From the NCBI RefSeq assembly GCF_030944405.1, contig NZ_CP132339.1, forward strand, positions 4,340,001-4,404,000: a DNA stretch of 64,000 nucleotides, in the 5' to 3' direction. Under the pieces are notes generated by a model. It searched no databases. It saw only the letters and a list, made by a program, of their open reading frames with translations, and was not told the origin of the DNA. The position numbers were made by a program, and so were the translations under genes. Positions 53,897 to 63,860 of this stretch are shown one piece after another. This stretch comes from Janthinobacterium sp. J1-1. GTDB lineage: Bacteria; Pseudomonadota; Gammaproteobacteria; Burkholderiales; Burkholderiaceae_D. Each line of letters opens with the position of its first letter. Positions within the stretch are counted from its first letter, which is position 1.

Positions 53897-55510
53897 TTAT
53901 CGATGCGGCGGCGTCAGCACGCTGGCGATTGCCTTGGGCAAGGTCTCGGGATAATCGCGGCTGAAGTGCAAGCCGCGGCTTTCGCGGCGCGACAGGGCGC
54001 TGTTGACGATCATCGAGGCGACATCGACCAGGTTGCGTAGTTCCAGCAAATCGTGCGTGATGCGGAAGTTGCGGTAGTACTCGTCGATCTCTTCCTTGAG
54101 CAGGGCGATGCGGTGCTGGGCCCGCTCCAAACGCTTGGTGGTGCGCACGATGCCGACGTAGTTCCACATGAAGCGGCGCAGTTCGTCCCAGTTGTGCGAA
54201 ATCACCACTTCCTCGTCGGCATCGGTCACGCGGCTTTCATCCCAGTCGGGCAGATACGGCGTGCCGAGTTTTTCCTTGCTTTCGATATCCTGGGCGCAGG
54301 CGCGGCCGATCACGATGCATTCCAGCAGGGAATTGCTGGCCAGGCGGTTCGCGCCATGCAGGCCGGTGCAGGCCGTCTCGCCCACCGCATACAGGCCCGG
54401 CAGGTCGGCGCGGCCGGCCAGGTCCGTCACCACGCCGCCGCAGGTGTAGTGGGCGGCCGGCACGATGGGGATAGGCTGTTTGGTGATGTCGATGCCCAGT
54501 TCCAGGCAGCGCGCGTAAATGGTGGGGAAGTGTTCGATCAGGAATTCGGCCGGCTTGTGGCTGATGTCCAGGTGCACGTAATCGAGGCCGCGTTTCTTGA
54601 TCTCGAAGTCGATGGCGCGCGCCACCACGTCGCGCGGCGCCAGTTCGGCCCGCTCGTCGTGGGCCAGCATGAAGCGCTGGCCGGCCGCCGCGCCCGCTTC
54701 CGGCGGCAGTTTCAGTAGGCCGCCTTCGCCGCGGATCGCTTCGGTGATCAAAAAGGATTTGGCATACGGGTGGTACAAGCAGGTCGGGTGGAACTGGATG
54801 AATTCCATGTTCGACACGCGGCAGCCGGCGCGCCAGGCCATGGCGATGCCGTCGCCGCTGGCCGTGTCCGGATTGGTGGTATACAAATACACCTTGCCGG
54901 CGCCGCCCGTGGCCAGCACGGTGTGTTCGGCGGCAAAGGTCAGTACCTTGCCGGTCTGCTCGTCCTGCACGTACAGGCCGTGGCAGTGCGGCTGGGCATT
55001 GCGCTGCACCGGCTTCATGCCCAGCTTGTCGGAGGTGATCAGGTCGATCGCGCAATGGTGTTCGAACAGGGTGATATTCGGATGGGCACGGACTTTTTCT
55101 TCCAGCGTCACTTGCACGGCATGGCCGGTGGCATCGGCCGCGTGGATGATGCGGCGCTGGCTGTGGCCGCCTTCGCGCGTCAGGTGGAAACCCAGCTCGG
55201 CCGAAGCGTCGCGCGTAAACGGCACGCCTTGCTCGATCAGCCATTCGATCGCTTCGCGGCCGTGCTCGACGATATAGCGCGTGGCGCTCTCGTCGCACAG
55301 GCCGCCGCCGGCGATCAGGGTGTCTTCGATATGCTGCTGGTGGCTGTCCCCGGAGTCGAGCACGGCGGCGATGCCGCCCTGTGCCCAGTTGCTGGCGCCA
55401 TCGAGCAGCGCACGTTTTGAAATGATCGCGACGGTGCGCGTCTCCGCCAAATGCAGTGCAACCGAGAGACCCGCCAGGCCACTGCCGACAATCGCTACAT
55501 CAAATTTCAT
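53897..55510 (-). CDS. nadB: L-aspartate oxidase
   Basis: 537 aa flavoenzyme that oxidises aspartate to iminoaspartate, the first step of NAD synthesis. The FAD fold opens [15 protein letters not shown] with the Glu/Arg region downstream; [20 protein letters not shown]-like [13 protein letters not shown], and the active-site TCGGVVTD plus [15 protein letters not shown] are all visible. The C-terminal succinate-dehydrogenase-type helical domain is complete. Monocistronic here; nadA and nadC are not in the window. Convergent with the MORN gene. Confidence 0.96.
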   Translation of the reverse strand: MKFDVAIVGSGLAGLSVALHLAETRTVAIISKRALLDGASNWAQGGIAAVLDSGDSHQQHIEDTLIAGGGLCDESATRYIVEHGREAIEWLIEQGVPFTRDASAELGFHLTREGGHSQRRIIHAADATGHAVQVTLEEKVRAHPNITLFEHHCAIDLITSDKLGMKPVQRNAQPHCHGLYVQDEQTGKVLTFAAEHTVLATGGAGKVYLYTTNPDTASGDGIAMAWRAGCRVSNMEFIQFHPTCLYHPYAKSFLITEAIRGEGGLLKLPPEAGAAAGQRFMLAHDERAELAPRDVVARAIDFEIKKRGLDYVHLDISHKPAEFLIEHFPTIYARCLELGIDITKQPIPIVPAAHYTCGGVVTDLAGRADLPGLYAVGETACTGLHGANRLASNSLLECIVIGRACAQDIESKEKLGTPYLPDWDESRVTDADEEVVISHNWDELRRFMWNYVGIVRTTKRLERAQHRIALLKEEIDEYYRNFRITHDLLELRNLVDVASMIVNSALSRRESRGLHFSRDYPETLPKAIASVLTPPHR

Positions 55511-55717
55511 GACATTTATATTTATTTTAGGGGAAGCATACTATAGTCCATTTCACATGATACGGACATGTGTTGAGATAAATTCTGTGAATCAAAGATA
55601 GCTGAGGTTGGGGTTTGCGACTCATCAAGGCTTGGGTTGAACAGTTCGCCATGATGGCAAGACCAGTTCCAGTCTGCCAGTTTCCCTGGTAGCAGTGGCC
55701 TTGCCTTCGGGGGAGAC

Positions 55718-57106
55718 ATGATCCGCATATTCAGCCATTACGTGTCGAAGACAGCCTTTGTGCTGTTATTGCTGGAAATTTTGATATTGCTGTTTTCAGC
55801 GACCTTCACCTCCCTGATCGGGCTGGCCGACAGCCGCGGCATGCTGCGCGCGGGCGAGGTCTACCTGGCCTCGTCGATTTTCGCGCTGGTGATCGTGTTG
55901 TCGATGAGTGCGCTGGGCATGTACCAGCACCGCTCGCGCGAGGATATCCGCAACACCCTGCTGCGCATCCTGCCGGCGTTCGCCCTCGGTTTCGCGGTGC
56001 TCAGCCTGCTGGTGCGTTTCGTGCCGTCGCTGCATTTCGGGCGCGGCAGCGTGATCATCTTCGGCCTGGGCGCCATCGGCGTGCTGCTGGCGCGGCTGGT
56101 GGTGTTCAAATCGTCGCAGTCGGCGCTGATGGAAGGACGTTTGATCCTGGTCGGCGGCGGCGCGCTGGCCAGGGAGTGCATGGACCTGGCGGCCAGCAAG
56201 ATCGGTTTCCATCAATTCACGGTGGTGGGCTGCATGAATGTGCCGGGCGAACAGTGCTGCGTGCCGGCCTCGTCCATGTTGCCGGCCGGTTTGTCGCTGC
56301 TGGCCATGGCCCGGCGCTACGACGCCCAGGAAATCGTGGTGTCCGTCAGCGACCGGCGCAACGGCGCCTTTCCCGCGCGCCAGTTGCTCGAATGCGCGCT
56401 GGGTGGCGTGCGCGTGATCGACGCGGCCACGTTTTTCGAGCGCGAAACCTGCCAGATCCGCATCGATTCCCTGCAACCGAGCTATCTGATCTATGGCGGC
56501 GGTTTCGACCAGAGTTTTTTCCGTGCCGCCTCGAAGCGCCTGTTCGACCTGGCCGCCAGCGCCACCATTTTCGTCGCCTCGCTGCCTGTAATGCTGATCA
56601 CCATGTTGTGCATCCGGCTGGAAGACGGCGGCCCGGTATTTTACGAGCAGGAAAGGGTGGGGCTGGACGGCGTGCCCTTCAATGTATTGAAATTTCGCAG
56701 CATGCGCTGCGATGCCGAGCGCGACGGCACGCCGACCTGGGCCCAGGCCAATGACAGCCGCGTGACGCGCGTGGGCCACTGGATACGCAAGCTGCGCATC
56801 GACGAATTGCCGCAGATGCTCAATGTGTTTCGCGGCGAAATGAGTTTTGTCGGGCCGCGGCCGGAACGGGCCTTTTTTGTCGACCAGCTCAAGGAGCAGG
56901 TGCCTTATTACAATATCCGCCACAGCATCAAGCCCGGCATCACGGGCCTGGCCCAGGTGCGCTACCAGTACGGCGCCTCGGTCGACGACGCCGTCAAGAA
57001 GCTGCAATACGATCTGTATTATGTGAAAAACAACAGCTTGTTCCTCGACCTGCTGATCCTGCTGGAAACGGTGCAGGTTGTACTTTTCGGCAAGGGCAGC
57101 CGGTGA
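55718..57106 (+). CDS. PEP-CTERM-system sugar transferase (exopolysaccharide initiating glycosyl phosphate transferase)
   Basis: 462 aa. Four N-terminal TM helices (about 10-120) and a nucleotide-sugar-epimerase-like middle lead to the bacterial sugar transferase core: the membrane-entry helix after KRLFDLAAS, FYEQERVG, FKFRSM-like LKFRSMR, KLRIDELPQ and SFVGPRPER. This is the family that transfers the first sugar phosphate to undecaprenyl phosphate. The stop overlaps the GTG of prsK, the typical arrangement in exosortase/PEP-CTERM EPS clusters, so the three genes form one operon. Confidence 0.92.
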   Translation: MIRIFSHYVSKTAFVLLLLEILILLFSATFTSLIGLADSRGMLRAGEVYLASSIFALVIVLSMSALGMYQHRSREDIRNTLLRILPAFALGFAVLSLLVRFVPSLHFGRGSVIIFGLGAIGVLLARLVVFKSSQSALMEGRLILVGGGALARECMDLAASKIGFHQFTVVGCMNVPGEQCCVPASSMLPAGLSLLAMARRYDAQEIVVSVSDRRNGAFPARQLLECALGGVRVIDAATFFERETCQIRIDSLQPSYLIYGGGFDQSFFRAASKRLFDLAASATIFVASLPVMLITMLCIRLEDGGPVFYEQERVGLDGVPFNVLKFRSMRCDAERDGTPTWAQANDSRVTRVGHWIRKLRIDELPQMLNVFRGEMSFVGPRPERAFFVDQLKEQVPYYNIRHSIKPGITGLAQVRYQYGASVDDAVKKLQYDLYYVKNNSLFLDLLILLETVQVVLFGKGSR

Positions 57107-59160
57107 GTTCGGAGCCGGTCTTGCTGGCCGTGGCCGACGCGGCCGCGCTCAGCCACGGTGTCGCTTCGCTGGCGTTTTTCCTGCTCTCCCTTTTACTGAT
57201 CAGCAACTGGCGCGCACGCCGGCATGCGCGCGCCTTGCTGGCCGCCTGTCTGGTGACGGGCGCGTGGGCCACCGGCGTGGTCGTGCTGGTGCTGCTGGAG
57301 CGGCGCTGGTCGCTGTTTGGCGATGGCCTGGAATTGCTGCGCACCCTGGCCTGGCTGGTGTTCCTGCTGCTGCTGATCGCGCCGTCGCGCGCGCGCCTGC
57401 TGGCCCTGGTGGCGGGCGGGTGTGGCGTGGCGGCGATCGGCCTGGTGCTCTGGTGGTCGGTCTTGCCGCAACTGGACGCCGCTCAGGCCGCGCTGGCGCG
57501 GACCGCCGCCATCGCCTGCCGCTTGCTGTTGGCCGTGCTGGGCATGCTGCTGGTGGAACAGTGGTACCGCAACACGCCGCCGCTCAAGCGCTGGGGCATC
57601 AAGTTTGCGTGCCTGGGTGTGGGAGGCCTGTTTGCTTACGATTTTTACCTGTACAGCGATGCGCTGCTGTTTCGCGAGATCAATGACGATATCTGGGCCG
57701 CGCGCGGCATCGTCGATGCGCTGTGCGCGCCGCTCCTGGGCGTGTCGGCGGCGCGCAATCCGGGCTGGGCGCTGGGTTTGTCGGTGTCGCGCCAGATGCT
57801 GTTCCGTTCGGCCGCCTTGCTCGGTTCGGCCATCTACCTGCTGGCGATGGCGGCCAGCGCTTATTATTTGCGCTATTTCGGCGGCGCCTGGGGTTCCTTG
57901 ATGCAGATGGCCTACCTGGGCGGCGCCATGCTGCTGCTGGCCGGCGTGCTGTTTTCGGGCGCCTTGCGCGCCAAGCTCAAGGTGTTTATCAATAAACATT
58001 TTTACAAGGCGATTTTCGATTACCGTGAAGAATGGCTGCGCTTTACGCGCGCCTTGTCCGAAGATGGCCCGGCCCTGGGCGAACGCACCATCCAGGCGGT
58101 GGCGCAACTGGTGGAAAGCCCGGCCGGCGGTCTGTGGATCGTGCGCGAGGCGGGCGTATTGACACCGGTGGCCAGCTGGAACTGGCCGCCGCAGCTGCCG
58201 TTCGAAGCGGCGGATGGGTCCCTGTGCCGCTTCCTGGAAGCGCGGCAATGGGTGATCGAAGTGGCCGACTGCCAGCGATCGCCGCGGCACTACGGCGGAC
58301 TGGTATTGCCGCCGGCGCTGCTGGCGCTGCCCGCCATCTGGCTGCTGGTGCCCTTGATGCTGCACGGAAAACTGTTCGGCGTGGTGGCGCTGGCCCGGCC
58401 ACGCGCGCGCATCGGCCTGAACTGGGAAATCCGCGATGTGCTGAAAATTGCCGGCAGCCAGGCGGCCAGCTACCTGGCGCACCGCGAATCGCTCGATACC
58501 CTGACGGTGGCGCGCCAGTTCGAATCGTTCAACCGCATGTCGACCTTTATCGTGCATGACCTGAAAAACCTGGTGTTTCAATTGTCGCTGCTGCTCAGCA
58601 ACGCGGAAAAGCACCGCGCCAATCCGGCTTTCCAGGAAGATATGCTGGCCACGCTGGAGCATTCGGTGCAGAAGATGAAGACCCTGCTGCAGAAGCTGGC
58701 GCGTGGCGAGGCGCATGATGCGCCCGCGCCCTTGCGGCTGGACGGCCTGCTGCAACTGGCGGTGGCGGCCAAGGCCAGCCTGGAACCAAAGCCGCAACTG
58801 GACATTGTCGATGGCGAACTGACGGTGCTGGCCGACCGCCTGCGCCTGGAACGGGTGCTGGGCCACTTGATCCAGAACGCCATCGAGGCCACCGCCAGCA
58901 GCGGCCGGGTGGACGTGCGCTTGCGGCGCGAACAGCGCACGGCGGTGGTCGAACTGAGCGATACCGGCGCCGGCATGAGCGAGCAATTCATCCGCGAGCG
59001 CCTGTTCAAGCCCTTCGACACCACCAAGACGGCGGGCATGGGCATCGGCGTGTTCGAGAGCCGCGAATATATCCGCGAAGTGGGCGGCAGCCTGGAAGTG
59101 CGCAGCGAGCCGCAGGTGGGCACCACCTTTCGCGTGATCCTGCCGCTGCATCCCGCCTGA
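57103..59160 (+). CDS. prsK: PEP-CTERM-system histidine kinase PrsK
   Basis: 685 aa from a GTG (GTGA overlap with the sugar transferase stop). About eight TM helices occupy 1-285, a GAF-like region follows (about 310-440), then the kinase core with the phospho-His in FIVHDLKN near 486-493 and an HATPase with LIQNAIEA, DTGAGM and GMGIGVFESREYI. The HDLKNLVFQLSLLLSN type of His box is characteristic of PrsK. Cognate regulator PrsR follows 28 bp later. Confidence 0.95.
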   Translation: MSSEPVLLAVADAAALSHGVASLAFFLLSLLLISNWRARRHARALLAACLVTGAWATGVVVLVLLERRWSLFGDGLELLRTLAWLVFLLLLIAPSRARLLALVAGGCGVAAIGLVLWWSVLPQLDAAQAALARTAAIACRLLLAVLGMLLVEQWYRNTPPLKRWGIKFACLGVGGLFAYDFYLYSDALLFREINDDIWAARGIVDALCAPLLGVSAARNPGWALGLSVSRQMLFRSAALLGSAIYLLAMAASAYYLRYFGGAWGSLMQMAYLGGAMLLLAGVLFSGALRAKLKVFINKHFYKAIFDYREEWLRFTRALSEDGPALGERTIQAVAQLVESPAGGLWIVREAGVLTPVASWNWPPQLPFEAADGSLCRFLEARQWVIEVADCQRSPRHYGGLVLPPALLALPAIWLLVPLMLHGKLFGVVALARPRARIGLNWEIRDVLKIAGSQAASYLAHRESLDTLTVARQFESFNRMSTFIVHDLKNLVFQLSLLLSNAEKHRANPAFQEDMLATLEHSVQKMKTLLQKLARGEAHDAPAPLRLDGLLQLAVAAKASLEPKPQLDIVDGELTVLADRLRLERVLGHLIQNAIEATASSGRVDVRLRREQRTAVVELSDTGAGMSEQFIRERLFKPFDTTKTAGMGIGVFESREYIREVGGSLEVRSEPQVGTTFRVILPLHPA

Positions 59161-59188
59161 AACACACCTGAAGCGCAAAGGAAACCGC

Positions 59189-60544
59189 ATGGGCAAGCAG
59201 AAACTGCTGGTGATCGAAGACGATCCCGGCCTGCAAAAGCAGTTGCAATGGAGTTTTGACGGCTACGAGGTGCTGCTGGCGGGCGAGCGCGAGGCGGCGC
59301 TGGCGCAAACAAGGCGCCACCAGCCGGCCGTCGTCACGATGGACCTGGGCCTGCCCCCCGACCCGGACGGCGCCACCGAAGGGCTGGCCACCTTGCAGCA
59401 GATCCTGGCGCTGGCGCCCGACACCAAGATCATCGTCTTGTCGGGCAACCAGGAACGCGCGCATGCGTTAAAGGCGATCGCCCTGGGCGCCTATGATTTT
59501 CACCAGAAACCGTTCGATGCCGACATGCTGGGCCTGGTGATCGCGCGCGCCTTTTATCTGCACGCGATGCAGCAGGAAAACCGCCGCATGCTGCAGACCC
59601 AGGCCGATTCGCCGCTGGCCGGCATCGTCAGCCGCGACCCCGGCATGCTGAAGCTGTGCCGCAGCGTGGAAAAAGTGGCGCCCTCGTCGGCCAGCGTGAT
59701 GCTGCTGGGCGACTCGGGCAGCGGCAAGGAATTGATCGCGCGCGGCTTGCATGCGCTCAGCAGCCGCAGCGGCCAGCGTTTTGTCGCCATCAATTGCGCG
59801 GCGATTCCCGAGCACCTGCTGGAAAGCGAGCTGTTCGGTTATGAGCGGGGCGCGTTTACCGGTGCGGCGCGGCAAACCCTGGGCAAGATCGAACTGGCCC
59901 ACGGCGGCACGTTTTTTCTTGATGAGATCGGCGACATGCCGCTGGCGCTGCAGGCGAAATTGCTGCGCTTTTTGCAGGAGCGCGTGATCGAAAGGGTGGG
60001 CGGGCGCGGCGAGATCGCGGTCGATGTGCGCATCGTCTGCGCCACGCACCAGGACCTCAAGGCGCTGGCAGGCCAGGGCCGTTTCCGCGAAGACCTGTAT
60101 TACCGCCTCAGCGAAATCGTGCTGCGCATTCCGCCGCTGCGCGAGCGGGCCGGCGACAGCGCCTTGCTGGCCCACCATTTCAAGAACAAGTTCTGCGCCA
60201 GCGAAGGGCGCGCCAGCCTGCATTTCAGCACTGACGCGCTGCAGGCGATCGAGTCGTATGACTGGCCCGGCAATGTGCGCGAAGTGGAAAACTGCATCAA
60301 GCGCGCCGTCATCATGTGCGACGGCCCGCACATCACGGTCGACGACCTGGGCTTGCCGGAGCATGCGCACGCGCCGGCGCCGGACGAGAGCATCAACCTG
60401 CGCCAGGCGCGCGACGCGGCCGAATACAAGGTCATGGTGCGCGCGCTGGCGCGGGCCGACGGCAATATCGTCAAGGCGGCCGAACTGCTGGGCGTGAGCC
60501 GCCCGACCCTGTACGACCTGATGAACCACCACGGCATCAAATAG
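59189..60544 (+). CDS. prsR: PEP-CTERM-box response regulator PrsR (sigma-54 activator)
   Basis: 451 aa. The receiver has VIEDD, acceptor Asp in TMDLGLPP and Lys in HQKPFD. The sigma-54 AAA domain has Walker A GDSGSGKE, the sigma-54 contact GAFTGA (ERGAFTGAARQ), and a Walker B FFLDEIGD. The C-terminal Fis-type HTH is KAAELLGVSRPTLYDLM. It should activate sigma-54 promoters of exopolysaccharide and PEP-CTERM genes when phosphorylated by PrsK; I saw no clear -24/-12 promoter within this window. Confidence 0.95.
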   Translation: MGKQKLLVIEDDPGLQKQLQWSFDGYEVLLAGEREAALAQTRRHQPAVVTMDLGLPPDPDGATEGLATLQQILALAPDTKIIVLSGNQERAHALKAIALGAYDFHQKPFDADMLGLVIARAFYLHAMQQENRRMLQTQADSPLAGIVSRDPGMLKLCRSVEKVAPSSASVMLLGDSGSGKELIARGLHALSSRSGQRFVAINCAAIPEHLLESELFGYERGAFTGAARQTLGKIELAHGGTFFLDEIGDMPLALQAKLLRFLQERVIERVGGRGEIAVDVRIVCATHQDLKALAGQGRFREDLYYRLSEIVLRIPPLRERAGDSALLAHHFKNKFCASEGRASLHFSTDALQAIESYDWPGNVREVENCIKRAVIMCDGPHITVDDLGLPEHAHAPAPDESINLRQARDAAEYKVMVRALARADGNIVKAAELLGVSRPTLYDLMNHHGIK

Positions 60545-60653
60545 CCGCGGTTGCTTGCCCGGCATGTATCAATATCAAGTTTGTGTATGGCGTCGCACAT
60601 ACGCTGGCGGCGCGGCGCGGCATCCTTGTTCTCATCAACTACAAGGAGGCGTC

Positions 60654-61094
60654 ATGAACGCAATCAGCTTATTAATGAAGGACCACAAGAACGTCAAGGC
60701 ATTGTTTGCCCAGTACGAAGGCTTGAGCGACCGTTCCTTCGCGACCAAGAAAAAACTTGCTGATCAAATCTGCCATGAACTGACCGTGCACACCCAAGTG
60801 GAAGAAGAAATCTTCTATCCGGCCGTGCGCCGGCCCATCCATGACGGCGACCTGATGGACGAAGCGGTGGTCGAACACGCCAGCGCCAAGGAACTGATCG
60901 CGCAAATCCTCGCCATGGACCCCAGCGAAGACCTGTATGACGCCAAGGTCACCGTGCTGTCCGAGCAAATCGAGCACCACGTCAAGGAAGAAGAGGGCGA
61001 CATGTTTCCCAAGGTGCGCAAGACCGGCGTCGACCTCGACGCGCTGGGCGAAGAAATGGCCGCCCGCAAGGAACAGCTGGCCGCCGGCACCTGA
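60654..61094 (+). CDS. Hemerythrin-like (HHE) domain protein
   Basis: 146 aa from the ATG at 60654, which has a perfect AAGGAGG 7 bases upstream. Iron ligands of the HHE fold are visible: His in MKDHKNV, His and Glu in TVHTQVEEEIFY, His in VVEHASA, and HHVKEEE. It would form a di-iron, oxygen- or NO-responsive four-helix bundle in the cytosol. It is separated from prsR by 110 bp and leads a small cluster with the next membrane genes, probably stress-related (inference). Confidence 0.9.
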   Translation: MNAISLLMKDHKNVKALFAQYEGLSDRSFATKKKLADQICHELTVHTQVEEEIFYPAVRRPIHDGDLMDEAVVEHASAKELIAQILAMDPSEDLYDAKVTVLSEQIEHHVKEEEGDMFPKVRKTGVDLDALGEEMAARKEQLAAGT

Positions 61095-61128
61095 TCACAC
61101 CACCATATTTTTATAACAGGGGAAACTC

Positions 61129-62070
61129 ATGCAAGCTACGCAATTGTCCGTCTCGGACCTGAATCAACCTGGCGTCTCCTGGGGCGCCGTCATCGCGGGC
61201 GCCGCAGCGGCCGCCGCCTTGTCCTTCATCCTGCTGATCCTGGGCGTCGGCCTGGGCTTGTCATCCGTCTCGCCATGGTCGTTCAATGCGACCGCCATTG
61301 GCGTGAGCACCATCGCCTGGCTGGCGTTCATGCAACTGGCCGCGTCCGGCATCGGCGGCTACATGGCCGGCCGCCTGCGCGCCAAATGGAGCTCGGTGCA
61401 TACCGATGAAGTGCATTTCCGCGATACCGCCCACGGCTTGCTGGCCTGGGCCGTGGCAACCCTGTTGACGGTGGCCTTGCTGGCCGGCGGCACGCGCGCC
61501 GTGCTGAGCGGCGCCATCGACGCAGGTACGGGCGTGGCGGCGGCGGTTGCGCCAGCTGCGGCCGCCGGTGCCGGTGCAGCCGCATCGAATGCCAGCGAAG
61601 GCAGCAGTGGCGTTAATCCACTCGATTATTTCTCGGACATGCTGATGCGCTCGGCACCTGCGCCGGCTACGGCAACCGGCGCGCCGGCCATGCCTGCTGC
61701 CGATGCACCGGTGAACGCCGCCGACCAGCGCGTTGAAATCGGCCGCATCTTCGCATCGAGCCTGTCGAACGGCACCCTGGCCGCCGACGACCGCGCCTAC
61801 CTGGGCCAGGTGGTGGCCAAGCGTACCGGCTTGACGCAAGCCGAAGCGGAAGCCCGTGTCGACGCCGTCTATGGCCGCGCCAGCAAGGCTGCCGCCGACG
61901 CCAAGGCCAAGGCCCAGCAAGCGGCCGAAACGGCGCGCAAGGCTGGCGCCCATACGGCCCTGTGGATGTTTGTCGCCCTGCTGCTGGGCGCCTTTGTCGC
62001 CGCCCTGGCAGCGACCTTCGGCGGCCGCCAGCGTGACCACGAGCGCGTATTGCGCCACGTGTCGATCTGA
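61129..62070 (+). CDS. Hypothetical membrane protein with Ala-rich loop
   Basis: 313 aa. TM segments lie at about 17-43, 52-80, 100-127 and 280-300. Between them is a 150-residue Ala-rich loop with a predicted helix (KAAADAKAKAQQAAETARKAG). The opening VSWGAVIAGAAAAAALS is common to hypothetical membrane proteins of proteobacteria. AGGGGAAA precedes the ATG, 34 bp after the hemerythrin gene, and a 24-residue membrane peptide gene follows, so the three are probably co-transcribed. Function unknown. Confidence 0.75.
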   Translation: MQATQLSVSDLNQPGVSWGAVIAGAAAAAALSFILLILGVGLGLSSVSPWSFNATAIGVSTIAWLAFMQLAASGIGGYMAGRLRAKWSSVHTDEVHFRDTAHGLLAWAVATLLTVALLAGGTRAVLSGAIDAGTGVAAAVAPAAAAGAGAAASNASEGSSGVNPLDYFSDMLMRSAPAPATATGAPAMPAADAPVNAADQRVEIGRIFASSLSNGTLAADDRAYLGQVVAKRTGLTQAEAEARVDAVYGRASKAAADAKAKAQQAAETARKAGAHTALWMFVALLLGAFVAALAATFGGRQRDHERVLRHVSI

Positions 62071-62098
62071 TCATTTACCTTATTACAGGAGAAACTCC

Positions 62099-62173
62099 AT
62101 GCGTTCCATCCTCTTGCTGTTGCTGGGCATCCCGCTGCCGATCGTGATCCTGATCGCCATCTTCGTCCACTAA
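62099..62173 (+). CDS. Single-helix membrane peptide, 24 aa
   Basis: ATG at 62099 follows a CAGGAG site. The product is one hydrophobic helix (MRSILLLLLGIPLPIVILIA) ending FVH. Such very short peptides recur downstream of stress genes in related betaproteobacteria, in my recollection. It is last in the hemerythrin cluster and is followed by a terminator. Confidence 0.7.
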   Translation: MRSILLLLLGIPLPIVILIAIFVH

Positions 62174-62202
62174 GCGTTTCCGCTTTGCGGACAGAATGAA
62201 AC

Positions 62203-62241
62203 ATCGGGCGCATACCGCAAGGTCTGCGCCCGATTTGTTTT
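62203..62241 (+). terminator. Rho-independent terminator after the hemerythrin cluster
   Basis: A 10-bp stem (ATCGGGCGCA/TGCGCCCGAT, 12-nt loop) is followed by TTGTTTTG. It closes the hemerythrin-membrane peptide cluster 30 bp after the last stop. Confidence 0.8.
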
Positions 62242-62283
62242 GTGGTGGCCAAACAAGAACGTTGAATCTGTGCACCACGTTTT

Positions 62284-63111
62284 TCACTCGCGATGTTGCT
62301 CGAAAAGCCAGTTTCGCCACCAGTAACCAGGGTAGAGATCGGCATGCAACTGGTGATCGAGGCCGTCATACTCCCTGAAGAAAATGCGTTGGCCACCGCG
62401 TTTTTCAATCAGCTTGCTGAACCTGAGGTCGGCAAAAATCGGGTTCTCGGTATCGGCGTTGCCATGCATGACCCAGATCGGCAAGTCCCGCAGCAGCTCC
62501 GCGGAGCTATTTGCTGGCGCGATGCCCGAGACCGGCATGATGGCGGCAAACAAGTTTGGCTTCAAGGTTGGCGCAAGCCAGGCGGCCGAGCCGCCCATCG
62601 AGAATCCGAGCGCATAGATTCTCGCGCCGTCCACCGGGTGTTGTTGGGCGAATGTTTCGACCAGTTCCAGCGCCGCGACCAGGGCCGTCGCGTGTTCGGC
62701 GTATTGATCCGGTGACGGCGGGCCGTAGTTTGCGCTTCGGACTGGAAACTGCGGTACCAGGACATAGGCTTGATATCGCGCGCGTATCTCCGGCATGGCC
62801 CAGGATTTTGCCAGGCGATCGAGCTGGCGCAGGTTGTCGGTGCCGATGCCGCCGGAGCCGTGCAGTTGCAGTATCAGGGGATAGCGCACGCCTGGCTCCG
62901 GGTTCAGTGGCGCCAGGAGTCTGTACGGCAGCACCGTCCCATCCGATGCCGTAAAAGTATGCTGCGTAAATAAGCCGGGTTCGACGGACGACACCACGTC
63001 ACGCGCCATCGGTGCCGCGCCATTGATCACCTCATGCCTCGCCATGTGATGAGCGCATCCGCTCAGTGCAGCGAGGACGACGAGTGCCATCGGCAGTACG
63101 AGTTTGTTCAT
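62284..63111 (-). CDS. Alpha/beta-hydrolase lipoprotein (dienelactone hydrolase/esterase type)
   Basis: 275 aa from the ATG at 63111. A lipoprotein signal ends in LSGC, so the enzyme is lipid-anchored in the envelope. The nucleophile elbow is GFSMGGSAA, the oxyanion region is LQLHGSGGIG, an acid follows in WVMHGNADTENP, and the catalytic His is in EYDGLDHQLH. It matches the PHB-depolymerase/carboxylesterase group; substrate unknown. A longer start at 63180 adds a hydrophobic piece without lipobox logic and is rejected. Confidence 0.85.
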   Translation of the reverse strand: MNKLVLPMALVVLAALSGCAHHMARHEVINGAAPMARDVVSSVEPGLFTQHTFTASDGTVLPYRLLAPLNPEPGVRYPLILQLHGSGGIGTDNLRQLDRLAKSWAMPEIRARYQAYVLVPQFPVRSANYGPPSPDQYAEHATALVAALELVETFAQQHPVDGARIYALGFSMGGSAAWLAPTLKPNLFAAIMPVSGIAPANSSAELLRDLPIWVMHGNADTENPIFADLRFSKLIEKRGGQRIFFREYDGLDHQLHADLYPGYWWRNWLFEQHRE

Positions 63112-63276
63112 GTAGACCCTTGGGAGTGTGAGCGCAGCATATGTTCCCAAAAGCATGGCTGGCAGGACGGCTGGTGTCAAAGCTTATTTTTCTGCATCCG
63201 ACGGTATTGGTGGCACGGATTTGTGTTGCGTCAAACGGCTGTGTAAGATAGCCGGACCACTTATTCGAGAACCTCC

Positions 63277-63846
63277 ATGACTGCCACCTCCAAGCGCTCC
63301 TTCCTGAAAACCGCCGCCATCGCCGTGCTTGCCGGCAGCATGCTGGCCTCGTGCTCGACCTTGATCGGCCCGCGCGACGTCAATCTGTCACTCGCCAAGA
63401 TGCAGCAGGGACTGGAACGCCGTTTCCCGATCGACAAGCGGGTGCTGTCGGTGCTGGAGGTGAAGGTCAGCAATCCGCAATTGTCCTTGCAGCCTGAACG
63501 AGAGCGGGTGGCGCTGTCGGTCGACGCCAGCGTGACGCCGCCGTTTGTGCGCCAGCACTGGCGCGGCAACCTGGCCATCTCGGGGCGCCTGCGGCTCGAC
63601 CCGCAGCGCAATGCCGTGTACCTCGCCGACGCCAGCGTGGACCGGGTCAATATCGAGGGAATGGATGAGTCGCAGCAGCGCCAGTTCGCCAAGGTGGCCA
63701 GCCTGGTGGCCGACCAACTGATGCATGAAACGCCGATCTACACCTTCAAGCCCGAGGATCTGCGCTATGCGGGCGTGCAGTTCGTGCCGACGCAGATCAG
63801 AACCACCGGCAGCGGCCTGGTGGTGACGGTCGAGCCGGTGAAATAG
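63277..63846 (+). CDS. DUF1439 family lipoprotein
   Basis: 189 aa. Signal peptide with KRSFLKTAAIAVLAG and lipobox LASC. The body (DVNLSLAKMQQGLERRFP to the end) is the DUF1439 fold, related to periplasmic or outer-membrane lipid-binding proteins such as YceB. It is divergent from the hydrolase lipoprotein; the 165-bp gap shows a TAAGAT-like -10 near 63245 with a weak -35. Confidence 0.85.
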   Translation: MTATSKRSFLKTAAIAVLAGSMLASCSTLIGPRDVNLSLAKMQQGLERRFPIDKRVLSVLEVKVSNPQLSLQPERERVALSVDASVTPPFVRQHWRGNLAISGRLRLDPQRNAVYLADASVDRVNIEGMDESQQRQFAKVASLVADQLMHETPIYTFKPEDLRYAGVQFVPTQIRTTGSGLVVTVEPVK

Positions 63847-63860
63847 GCCAACAGCGGCCG

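Noticed and set aside
55511..55717. Sigma-54 promoter before the sugar transferase gene
   Set aside because: TGG and GC doublets exist but none has the required 10-base spacing of a -24/-12 promoter.
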